DNA of 64,000 bases from Bordetella parapertussis (GTDB lineage: Bacteria; Pseudomonadota; Gammaproteobacteria; Burkholderiales; Burkholderiaceae_D), in contig CAMBFZ010000009.1 in the NCBI GenBank assembly GCA_945866125.1, positions 62,001 to 126,000 of the forward strand. The letters run 5' to 3'. The notes below the pieces were generated by a model, which saw nothing but the letters and a program-made list of their open reading frames with translations, did not search any database and was not told where the DNA came from. The translations under genes and the position numbers were made by a program. Numbering within the stretch: position 1 is the first letter of the stretch; each line of letters opens with the position of its first letter. This document shows, one piece after another, positions 27,129-34,236 of the stretch.

Positions 27129-27659
27129 GTGCCTTCAACTTATTCCTATCCGCCTGCTGATTCTGACATTGCAGCGCTAGTCAAACAGTTAACGACGAGT
27201 CTGGAGAACATGCCAACAGTACTCGAACATTTTGATCAGTCAATGCAAGAAGGCGCCACGCTAGGTGAGCTGCGCGGAATCACGGTAGCGGAATTGCAAG
27301 CGCTTTATAAAATCGCCTGCAAGCTGTGCAATGACGGCGCGTTTGAACATGCTTTACCCATCAGCTTGCAACTGATGCTGCATGCTCCCGCTGATAGCCG
27401 CTATACATTCCAAGCTGGTTCATGCCTGCAAAGACTTGGCGAGTTTAAACATGCCGCTATCTTATTTGCACGCACGCTTGATCTGAAGTCAGATGAAGCG
27501 GCGGCAGCTTATCGGCTGGGTGAATGCTTGCTTACGATTGATAGATTGCTCGAGGCAAAAGCCCTGTTCGAAATGGCGGTCGAGCTCTCGCGCGGAAAAT
27601 TTCACTGTCGTGATTTATTCGAATTGGCCGAAGCCAGAATCCTTAGTCTGCAGCACTGA
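27129..27659 (+). CDS. Type III secretion class II chaperone (SycD/LcrH/CesD-like)
   Basis: This 176-residue protein is helical with three tetratricopeptide-like repeats (about 56-86, 90-123 and 124-157). ELQALYKIACKLCNDGAFEHA, RYTFQAGSCLQRLGEFKHAA and AYRLGECLLTIDRLLEAKALF match the SycD/LcrH pattern. These chaperones bind hydrophobic translocators of type III secretion systems in the cytosol. No other secretion gene lies in the window, so it is an orphan here. The start is GTG, with AAGGAGAA 5 nt upstream. The next gene, probably its client, follows after 27 bp. Confidence 0.82.
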   Translation: MPSTYSYPPADSDIAALVKQLTTSLENMPTVLEHFDQSMQEGATLGELRGITVAELQALYKIACKLCNDGAFEHALPISLQLMLHAPADSRYTFQAGSCLQRLGEFKHAAILFARTLDLKSDEAAAAYRLGECLLTIDRLLEAKALFEMAVELSRGKFHCRDLFELAEARILSLQH

Positions 27660-27686
27660 TACTTTATGTAATTAAAAGGAAAAACT

Positions 27687-28262
27687 ATGTCTGACAGAAC
27701 TGCTTCCACCTCCAGCGGATTAGCAAGAAATGTAAATCCTGGTCATACAACAGAGAAAACGACTTTAGATAAAAAGAAAAATACTATTCCAGCAGACGCA
27801 GACTGGAAAATTGGAACTGAACAGAGTAAGAACGAAGAATCTGAAATGGCCATTTCCGTACATTCCGGATTGGAAGGTTCTAGCGAAGTTTCGGGCTTTT
27901 CCGAAACGTCCAGCTCTTCTGATCGCAGCGACTATCAAGCGGCAGACAGTGCTGCAATAAAAATGAGCCAACTGCCTGCGCAGGACGCCCCTGATGAGAG
28001 CAACGCCACAACGTCACATCAACACCCTTCCAAGTTTTGCCTGACAGGCGTAGGCACATCGCTTGGGTTTTCAGCCGCTGTTGCAGGCTTCGCTGCCACG
28101 ATCTTTCTCTACGACTTAATGACAGAATTTCCGAATAAAGCAACAACCGAAATTGGCGTCGCGTTTGGTGCCTCTGTCGTCATAGCGTTAGGCGGCACCA
28201 TCACCTGCAGCACCAGTATGGTTTTTATGATCAGGGAATTGTGTAAAGCGCAGTCGGGTTAA
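27687..28262 (+). CDS. Putative type III secreted protein with a C-terminal two-helix membrane domain
   Basis: I do not recognise this 191-residue protein. The first 115 residues are polar, Ser/Thr/Asp-rich and likely disordered, as in type III secretion signals. Two hydrophobic segments follow (about 118-141 and 155-181), separated by a short polar loop, a bilobed hairpin like those of translocators or chlamydial Inc proteins. There is no Sec signal. It sits 27 bp behind a class II chaperone gene, so it is probably the client; this is inference. An AAAAGGAAA site precedes the ATG. Confidence 0.65.
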   Translation: MSDRTASTSSGLARNVNPGHTTEKTTLDKKKNTIPADADWKIGTEQSKNEESEMAISVHSGLEGSSEVSGFSETSSSSDRSDYQAADSAAIKMSQLPAQDAPDESNATTSHQHPSKFCLTGVGTSLGFSAAVAGFAATIFLYDLMTEFPNKATTEIGVAFGASVVIALGGTITCSTSMVFMIRELCKAQSG

Positions 28263-28290
28263 GAAGTTCGCAAGCGCTGGGGACAAGCGT

Positions 28291-28426
28291 TGGGGGCACT
28301 CACAAAGTTCAGGCGGCGTCGGCTAGTTTGCTCGCTAGTCGGTAAGCGACGAAGGCAGATTATTCAACGCTTCACCATTTTCGTATCGAGCCACAGGTTT
28401 AATGTCGCCGATTGACGATTAATTTT
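28291..28426 (+). repeat. Degenerate direct repeat, copy B
   Basis: This 136-bp element matches copy A at 26701-26835 in the same orientation, with an exact 23-bp core at 28395-28417. It begins 28 bp after the stop of the two-helix membrane-protein gene. The divergence outside the core suggests an old duplication. Confidence 0.8.
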
Positions 28427-28634
28427 CCTTTGGACTGCAGGCTTGGTGAGCGCCGCAAAAGCGTGCAAACGCCTAAGCTCGATTCGTTATCAATAAGAGT
28501 GCTCTATCCGACGCGACGCCGTGCCAAGGCAGGGTCGCTGGAATCATGATGCGGTGTGTTTGCTCTCTAACCAGGGGTGCCCACTTTTTAAGTGCTACCC
28601 GCATAGGTCAGATCGGATTGACTCAAACAACCAG

Positions 28635-28662
28635 GACCCGCGCGCCATCGCGCGCGCGGGTC
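28635..28662. terminator. G+C-rich hairpin 3' of the dehydrogenase gene
   Basis: GACCCGCGCGC and GCGCGCGGGTC form a perfect 11-bp stem with a 6-nt loop, 24 bp past the stop of the minus-strand dehydrogenase gene. No T tract follows on either strand, so it may act by stalling or RNA protection. Confidence 0.45.
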
Positions 28663-28685
28663 AGGTCGTCTGGGTCATGCTTGCT

Positions 28686-29444
28686 TTAATACGTTGCCCG
28701 ACCGCCCGAGAGATCGAACACCGCGCCGGTTGAAAACGAGCAATCCTCCGTCGATAGCCACGCCACCATTGCCGCAATTTCTTCGGGCAATCCAAAGCGC
28801 CCCATTGGGATTTTGCTCAGCATAAAATTGATATGCTCGGTGGTGCTCTGTTTCAGGATTGCCGTCTGCACCGCCGCGGGTGTGACGCAGTTGACCATCA
28901 CACCGCTATCAGCCAACTCTTTGCCCAGCGACTTGGTCAGTCCGATCACTGCGGCTTTGCTAGCGCTGTAGGCACTGGCATTAGGATTGCCATCTTTTCC
29001 GGCAATCGATGCGATATTGACGATACGACCGTACCGTCGCGCGCGCATACCCGGTACCAACTCGCGGCAGCAATAAAAAATGCCGTCGACATTAATACGC
29101 ATGACCTGTTGCCATTCATCGATCGGGTAATCCCACAACTTGGTGTTGATACCGGCAATCCCGGCAGAGTTAACCAAAATATCAACCGGTGCCGTCGCCA
29201 GAGTTTGCGCGGTCGCATGCACGACACTCGCATGCTGCGACACGTCCACTGTAACCTGGTGCACGACAGCACTTGGATGAAGGCGCTTAATTTCAGCAAT
29301 CGCCTGCTGCATCCCCTGCGCATCCCGATCCCACAAGCTCACCTGCGCACCGGACGCCACCATCCGTAAAGCAACCGCATAGCCCAAACCGGTGGCACCT
29401 CCTGTGACAACCGCGTGGCGGCCTTGCATGTCGAGCTGATTCAT
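28686..29444 (-). CDS. Short-chain dehydrogenase/reductase (FabG-like)
   Basis: This 252-residue classical SDR has the cofactor motif TGGATGLG (14-21), NSAG (92-95), and the catalytic S146, Y159 and K163 (YSASK). The arginine-poor, Asp-containing end of the second strand (LWDRDAQ) favours NAD(H). Such enzymes oxidise or reduce alcohols and ketones; the substrate is unknown. The ATG is preceded by AGGGACATCC. A palindrome lies 31 bp upstream. Confidence 0.88.
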   Translation of the reverse strand: MNQLDMQGRHAVVTGGATGLGYAVALRMVASGAQVSLWDRDAQGMQQAIAEIKRLHPSAVVHQVTVDVSQHASVVHATAQTLATAPVDILVNSAGIAGINTKLWDYPIDEWQQVMRINVDGIFYCCRELVPGMRARRYGRIVNIASIAGKDGNPNASAYSASKAAVIGLTKSLGKELADSGVMVNCVTPAAVQTAILKQSTTEHINFMLSKIPMGRFGLPEEIAAMVAWLSTEDCSFSTGAVFDLSGGRATY

Positions 29445-29474
29445 TGGATGTCCCTTTGTTTTTAGTTGATTTGA

Positions 29475-29489
29475 GTTGAATAATTCAAC
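29475..29489. promoter_or_regulatory. Palindrome upstream of the dehydrogenase gene
   Basis: GTTGAAT and ATTCAAC, perfect 7-bp arms around one base, lie 31 bp upstream of the dehydrogenase start. It is a possible operator; the regulator is unknown. Confidence 0.3.
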
Positions 29490-29651
29490 GTATTTTACTT
29501 TTAATCCCGAGCAATTGACCTAAACCAACGCCTCCAATTACGCCTTCGCGCGATACTTTTGTCTTTGAACGGGCGGCTTATCCTGTCATGGCAAGCAGCA
29601 CCTCGCCTTACCGAAATGGTCAAAAAAAAGTCTTTCGGACTCTTATTTTTA

Positions 29652-29667
29652 CTGTATATTTGTACAG
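29652..29667. promoter_or_regulatory. LexA (SOS) box
   Basis: CTGTATATTTGTACAG fits the LexA consensus CTGT-N8-ACAG exactly, and the symmetry extends 2 bp on each side (TA/TA). It lies 57 bp upstream of a small gene. A possible -35 (TTGTAC, 29660-29665) overlaps it and a possible -10 (TATATG, 29682-29687) follows at 16 bp, so LexA could block transcription. Confidence 0.8.
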
Positions 29668-29723
29668 TACTGACTCATTTTTATATGCGCATGCACACAA
29701 TTTTTTGCCGAGGAGATAACACA

Positions 29724-29933
29724 ATGGGAACTGATCTGAGCTTTGCAAAACCAGGCGTTGCGGACCAAGCCAAACGCAATAAGACCGATGTGCAGTCACT
29801 TTGGCGCAAGCGGGGTTGGCAGCCACCTAGCGAATATCGCGACGATTTCGAACAGTCCTGTAAGCCCGCGCTGTTGGCAGGGATGAAAAAACTCGACATG
29901 GCACGATCAATCCCGTTGCCTGACTTGCGCTGA
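29724..29933 (+). CDS. Small protein behind an SOS box
   Basis: This 69-residue protein is unrecognised. It has no signal peptide or membrane segment and is rich in Lys, Arg and Asp, with LWRKRGWQPPSEYRDDF in the middle. The ATG at 29724 has a strong GAGGAGAT site; longer frames starting upstream would cross the promoter and LexA box. Induction after DNA damage is expected from the LexA site; the role is unknown. The next gene starts within about 110 bp and may or may not be co-transcribed. Confidence 0.68.
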   Translation: MGTDLSFAKPGVADQAKRNKTDVQSLWRKRGWQPPSEYRDDFEQSCKPALLAGMKKLDMARSIPLPDLR

Positions 29934-30045
29934 CTGGGTCAGCACACAGCGCATTTTTTGCGATCCTGATGCGGCATGTGCGGTGGGCGCTATCATTGGT
30001 GGTTTCTGCGTGTCCCGGCACGCTCACCACCCCACTGGAGCGCCC

Positions 30046-31158
30046 TTGGAAGAGACGGTAGAGGCCATCGTGATTGGCGCCGGCGTAATCGGCCTGGCTT
30101 GCGCGCGGGCATTGGCACTGGCCGGCCATGAGGTGATCATCATTGAGCGCCATGCCACGTTTGGATCGGAGACAAGTTCGCGCAATAGCGAGGTCATCCA
30201 TGCCGGCATCTACTACCCGGCTGGCACCGACAAAGCGCGCTATTGCGTGGCCGGCAAAGCGCAGCTTTATCAATTTTGTGCGACCCACGGTGTCGCTCAC
30301 CGGGCGTGCGGCAAACTCATTGTCGCCACCTCGGCAGCGCAAGAACACAAACTGCACGCAATCCGCGAGCGTGCCATAGCCAACGGTGTACATGATTTGC
30401 GTTTGCTCACCGCCGCGCAAGCCACTGCACTCGAACCTGAAGTCGCTTGCGTGGCTGCGTTGCTGTCTCCATCGACCGGCATCATCGACAGCCATGCCTT
30501 CATGCTGGCACTGCTGGGCGACGCAGAAAGTCATGGTGCGGTGCTAGCCTTACAAACGTCGGTTGAGCATATCGCCGTCACCGACACCGGTTTCACGGTG
30601 CAAACCGGTGGGCAATCGCCGATGCGCTTGCACGCAAAAATTGTGATCAATGCAGCCGGGCTTGGCGCGACAGATGTCGCTCATAAAACCGCAGGGCTGC
30701 CAACAGACGTTGTGCCGCTTATTCGCTACGCAAAGGGAAATTATTTTTCTCTGCCTGGCAAAGCACCGTTTTCCCGATTGGTTTATCCCGTGCCCGAGCC
30801 CGGCGGACTTGGCGTGCATTACACGTTGGACTTGGGTGGCGGCGCACGATTTGGCCCTGATGTGCAATGGGTTGAGTCGGTTCAATACCACGTTGACCCG
30901 CAGCGCAGCGCGCAGTTTTATACGCATATCAGGCAGTACTGGCCGGCCTTAAAAGATCACGCGCTACAAGCCGACTATGCGGGCATCCGACCCAAGCTCG
31001 TTGGACCACACGAAGCCGATGCCGACTTTATGATTCAGGGGCCGGCGCGGCATGGCGTGCCCGGTCTGGTCAATTTGTTCGGGATTGAATCACCTGGGCT
31101 CACCGGGTCGCTAGCCATTGCAGACGCTGTTTTGTCGATGCTCAACGCAACAGCGTAG
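30046..31158 (+). CDS. FAD-dependent oxidoreductase (L-2-hydroxyglutarate dehydrogenase-like)
   Basis: This roughly 370-residue DAO-fold flavoprotein has the FAD motif VIGAGVIGLACARAL at the N-terminus followed by ERHATFGSETSSRNSEVIHAGIYY, which is the hallmark of the LhgO/L2HGDH group. The C-terminus has FGIESPGLTGSLAIAD. It should oxidise a 2-hydroxyacid with a quinone or oxygen. No ATG is available near the start: TTG at 30046, with GGAG upstream, is preferred, and a GTG at 29983 is possible. Confidence 0.87.
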   Translation: MEETVEAIVIGAGVIGLACARALALAGHEVIIIERHATFGSETSSRNSEVIHAGIYYPAGTDKARYCVAGKAQLYQFCATHGVAHRACGKLIVATSAAQEHKLHAIRERAIANGVHDLRLLTAAQATALEPEVACVAALLSPSTGIIDSHAFMLALLGDAESHGAVLALQTSVEHIAVTDTGFTVQTGGQSPMRLHAKIVINAAGLGATDVAHKTAGLPTDVVPLIRYAKGNYFSLPGKAPFSRLVYPVPEPGGLGVHYTLDLGGGARFGPDVQWVESVQYHVDPQRSAQFYTHIRQYWPALKDHALQADYAGIRPKLVGPHEADADFMIQGPARHGVPGLVNLFGIESPGLTGSLAIADAVLSMLNATA

Positions 31159-31305
31159 CAAAGCAGCACCGTTACCGACGCCGCTTGGGACTTGATCCAT
31201 GTCGAGCGCGCAACGCCACTCGCGCCCTATTTTGCGTCGGTGACAGCGCCCGTCGGGTGAGCACCGCTCACACACAGGGCGCAGCGTAGTATCAGCACCC
31301 AACGC

Positions 31306-32187
31306 TCAAGCCTCAGAGGCTTCCGCTTTTTCAGCGATGGTGACCCGATGCAGCAAGCGGCGATGCCCTTCATAGCCGCCCGTGGCCGCATGAACCAGAC
31401 AGCGGTTGTCCCACATCACCAGCATATTGGCTGACCAGGCGTGGCTATAGACAAACTCAGACCGGCTCTGATGTTCAAATAAAGCCAGCAATAGTTCTTC
31501 AACCTCCGCCGGCGCGGTATCTTCGATGCCGATGGTGTAGCCGGGGCTGACGAATAGAGCGGTGCGGCCGGTCTCCGGATGAACGCGCGCAATGGGATGC
31601 GAGCGGGTCTTGAGCGCGGTATCATCAAATCGGATCGCCATCGAACGACCTGCACCGCGATCCTGTTCACCATAGGCACCGTCACGCGCATAGCCCCGCC
31701 GCGCAGAGTGCACCCCCATTTTCCCCTTCAGGCGGGATTGCATCGCATCGGGCAACGCGTCCCAGGCATCGTACTGGTTAGCAAACAAGGTATTGCCGCC
31801 AACGGGCGGAATGATATTGCCAAACAAGACCGTACCGGCTGGTGGCGTCGGCAGAAAACTCCAGTCAGAGTGCCAGGCTTCAGCAAAAATTTTTGTCTGC
31901 TCGTCGGGTTCGCGTTTTACCTGCACCACATGCGGATGTCCCGGTATCGCCTCGATATAAGGGTCCTCTCCAAAGGGGCCCATGTAATGCGCAAAACGCT
32001 CGAGATCCTCAACCGACAAATCTTGATCAGGAAAAGCAATCACCTGATGATCGAGCCATGCCTGACGAATCGCAGCGACCGTGCCGGGCTCCAGCGCGCG
32101 TGTGAGATCAACGCCGCGCACCAGCGCGCCACAAGGCGCATCGCATCGCTGCACGGATAAAGACGGCATTGCGGTATTGATAAGCAT
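31306..32187 (-). CDS. TauD/TfdA-family Fe(II)/2-oxoglutarate dioxygenase
   Basis: This 293-residue oxygenase has the metal triad H106-x-D108 (EAWHSDWSF) and H266 (LVHAATGGY), with an Arg (HRRLLHRVT) for 2-oxoglutarate. The family includes taurine dioxygenase, which releases sulfite from taurine, and 2,4-D dioxygenase. The window's sulfur theme fits a sulfonate substrate, but no sulfonate transporter is adjacent, so the substrate is uncertain. An AGGAGTCC site precedes the ATG at 32187. Confidence 0.9.
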   Translation of the reverse strand: MLINTAMPSLSVQRCDAPCGALVRGVDLTRALEPGTVAAIRQAWLDHQVIAFPDQDLSVEDLERFAHYMGPFGEDPYIEAIPGHPHVVQVKREPDEQTKIFAEAWHSDWSFLPTPPAGTVLFGNIIPPVGGNTLFANQYDAWDALPDAMQSRLKGKMGVHSARRGYARDGAYGEQDRGAGRSMAIRFDDTALKTRSHPIARVHPETGRTALFVSPGYTIGIEDTAPAEVEELLLALFEHQSRSEFVYSHAWSANMLVMWDNRCLVHAATGGYEGHRRLLHRVTIAEKAEASEA

Positions 32188-32324
32188 CTTTGTCGGACTC
32201 CTTTAATTTTGTAACAATCATAGCGTTATCATGCGAACGCCACTTTAAAATCAGAAGACATTTTTGCAGCATAGACCATGACACAATGCCCCCTCTGAAT
32301 GAGGGTAACAAGGAGTACGACACG

Positions 32325-32813
32325 ATGCGTTTATCCAGACCGCTTATGCAGCTTGCGCTGTTGGGCTCTGTTATTTTTTTCACCACGCCGACCTTTGCGC
32401 AGGAATCCAAAATCGAAACGCAAGCGGTACGTTGCCTGGCGATGTATTCGGTGTTTACTGACGCTGAGGTCGCCGATGCGTCACTGGCAAAAACACTGCA
32501 CCAACTTTCCGTTAATTTTGCCAGTGTCTATACGAACGAACGGAATAAAAAAACAGCAACGACACCCGAGGATGTGCTGCAGCGGCGCGATCTGGTGTTG
32601 AAGGAATTCGAGCAGAGCTACAAAAACGGCCAAGCGCATTTAATGGAGGAAGCGATTTTGTGCGGCGCATGGGGCGAAGGCTTTCTTAAGCAGGGACCCG
32701 ATTACGACTACGTTCCTATCCTCCCGAAAATTGTCCCGCAAAAGGTCAGGGACGACTACGCTGCACTCGCCAGTGCCGCATTTAAAAAATGGCACTGCAC
32801 GGTTTGTCGTTAA
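32325..32813 (+). CDS. Secreted protein of unknown function
   Basis: This 162-residue precursor has a signal peptide (RLSRPLMQLALLGSVIFFTTPTFA) and a helical mature part with four cysteines, the last two in a C-terminal WHCTVCR. I do not recognise the family. The ATG at 32325 has an AAGGAG site; the longer in-frame extension upstream has no signal peptide and is rejected. Its stop overlaps, on the opposite strand, the end of the HD-domain gene by 4 nt. Confidence 0.75.
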   Translation: MRLSRPLMQLALLGSVIFFTTPTFAQESKIETQAVRCLAMYSVFTDAEVADASLAKTLHQLSVNFASVYTNERNKKTATTPEDVLQRRDLVLKEFEQSYKNGQAHLMEEAILCGAWGEGFLKQGPDYDYVPILPKIVPQKVRDDYAALASAAFKKWHCTVCR

Positions 32814-33367
32814 GTATTAGGCCGACGCGAGCCGACTGCCAGCTTGGCGTTTTCCAACTCGGCCGAAAAAATCGCAGTCAGCGTCGGATTGACATTGCCG
32901 ATAGCCGTGACGACTCGTTCAGACCAATCAAAATATTCGACCTTGTCGGCCGCCGACCAGAGCTTGTGTCCGCCGGCCTTGCCGAGCGCCCGCACCGTCG
33001 CAATAATTTCGGCAAACTTGACCAGCTTGGCCTTGCGAGATAACTGCGAGGCCAACATGATCCGTAATGTTTTACGGGTAATGACGGAAAACTTCCGGTT
33101 ATCAGTGACCTCGGCCACAATGAACGCGACCTCGGTACCAAAGAGCTTGATCAACTCCGCTTCTGTGGCATCCGTGTTTTGCAGCGTAGCGTGCAGTACG
33201 GCCGCGGCCAGCAAAATCGCATCCGTTTCGCCACCGTCTTCGAGAATATGGGCAAGCTCAATGGCATCGAGTACGCAAGCACTGCCGGCCTCCCCCGGAT
33301 AATTCGCCTTCGTTTGCTTTTCGGCTGCGAAGGCTTGCGCTTTTTTGATCAGGCTCGGGCTACTCAT
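32810..33367 (-). CDS. Degenerate HD-domain protein of the Mesh1/SpoT hydrolase type
   Basis: This 185-residue single-domain protein follows the small ppGpp hydrolase (Mesh1/RelH) pattern: helical HD fold, LLAAAVLHATLQNT, IVAEVTDNRK, AKLVKFAEII and the C-terminal YFDWSERVV block. However, the metal and catalytic residues are changed: the HDxxED motif reads HATLQN (59-64), the later Asp of KLxD is Glu (E120), and the first His is not found. It is probably a non-hydrolysing relative. The ATG at 33367 follows GGAA; an earlier ATG at 33379 lacks a site. Confidence 0.75.
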   Translation of the reverse strand: MSSPSLIKKAQAFAAEKQTKANYPGEAGSACVLDAIELAHILEDGGETDAILLAAAVLHATLQNTDATEAELIKLFGTEVAFIVAEVTDNRKFSVITRKTLRIMLASQLSRKAKLVKFAEIIATVRALGKAGGHKLWSAADKVEYFDWSERVVTAIGNVNPTLTAIFSAELENAKLAVGSRRPNT

Positions 33368-33496
33368 TATTTTTTCCATTTTGCAAAGACGTTGCCTAAA
33401 ACTACTGCACCAATTTTATCGGGCAAAGGGCATCGCGCCTAATGAATGTACCATCATCATCTGGCCGAACCGGCTTTCTATTTTTATCGGATCAAT

Positions 33497-33742
33497 GTGA
33501 CCCCTCGCCGCTTCATTGTCTTCAGCGTCGCCTTGCTCATTGCGGGCTGCGCGGCAGGACGTATTGCACCCGATCAGGATCAGCTGGTGGCGCATTATTT
33601 TGTATTCGATTTTTCAGCGGCGACGTGGACTAAAGCCAAGGCACAATGCCAATCCCGCGGGAAAGACATTGTGCACGCTGGCACCGTGTGCGGGTTTTTC
33701 ATCTGTACCAGTACCTTTAATTGTCTCTCTCCCAAAAAATGA
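33497..33742 (+). CDS. Small lipoprotein
   Basis: This roughly 81-residue protein starts with GTG at 33497 and has a clear lipobox (SVALLIAGC, Cys near residue 18), so it should be lipid-anchored. The mature part has cysteines in KAQCQS, GTVCGFFIC and NCLS. No family is recognised. An upstream in-frame ATG exists but would hide the lipobox deep in the chain. Its stop overlaps the next start by ATGA, so the two secreted proteins are translationally coupled. Confidence 0.62.
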   Translation: MTPRRFIVFSVALLIAGCAAGRIAPDQDQLVAHYFVFDFSAATWTKAKAQCQSRGKDIVHAGTVCGFFICTSTFNCLSPKK

Positions 33743-34131
33743 AAAAAACGCTTTCGCTCATTCTGACAGCACTGACACTGCTGACATTTCTGCTGTCGAG
33801 CCAGCCTTGCTTTGCCGACTGGACACCCATTTACGACGATGAGGACACCTTTTATTTCATCGATCTATCAACAAAAAATCAAGCACAACGCCCGCGCATC
33901 AATGTGCTGCGTGACTTCAAGACCCCCAAGCCGTCGGGCGATCAATCGGCCAAATTGTTATACGAAGCCGATTGCGAAAAAAATCTTATCCGTCTCATGT
34001 CCGGCATTTATCTCAAAAAGAAAATGGGTACCGGCGAGGTTTCCGGGATGATCAACTCTAATGGCTGGATGAACCCGCAATCCCGCCCGGTACTGGAAAA
34101 AATTCACACCGCACTGTGCGGTACGCCTTAG
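33739..34131 (+). CDS. Secreted protein resembling surface-adhesin E family
   Basis: This 130-residue precursor has a signal peptide (hydrophobic to about residue 25, SQPCFA) and a mature start DWTPIYDDEDTFYFIDLST, then INVLRDFKTP and a YEADCEK block. This matches the layout of Adhesin_E-like proteins and of the protein at 15707-16102. The function is unknown. It overlaps the lipoprotein stop by 4 nt, suggesting a small envelope operon. Confidence 0.7.
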   Translation: MKKTLSLILTALTLLTFLLSSQPCFADWTPIYDDEDTFYFIDLSTKNQAQRPRINVLRDFKTPKPSGDQSAKLLYEADCEKNLIRLMSGIYLKKKMGTGEVSGMINSNGWMNPQSRPVLEKIHTALCGTP

Positions 34132-34236
34132 CAGAACGTCGCCGCAATCCGGCCATAAAAGACGATGTGCTACGATCCTCCGCGCTGGTATTCGCTGGTC
34201 CAATCCGTAATTTTTTAACAATAACGGGAGGCAAAA

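Larger units (their letters stand above)
28263..28685. other. Gene-free stretch of 423 bp with repeat copy B
   Basis: No convincing coding frame is present. It holds repeat copy B (28291-28426) just after the membrane-protein gene, about 200 bp without recognisable features, and a G+C-rich hairpin (28635-28662) 3' of the dehydrogenase gene. Confidence 0.6.

Noticed and set aside
28640..28660. Alternating CG run that could adopt Z-DNA
   Set aside because: It is better explained as the stem of the hairpin 3' of the dehydrogenase gene.
29827..30534. A 235-residue frame opposite the FAD oxidoreductase gene
   Set aside because: The oxidoreductase frame carries a full FAD motif, and this frame covers the small SOS gene as well.
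31171..31244. Imperfect 11-bp inverted repeat after the FAD oxidoreductase gene
   Set aside because: The arms are 52 bp apart with one mismatch and no T tract, so it is not convincing as a terminator or operator.
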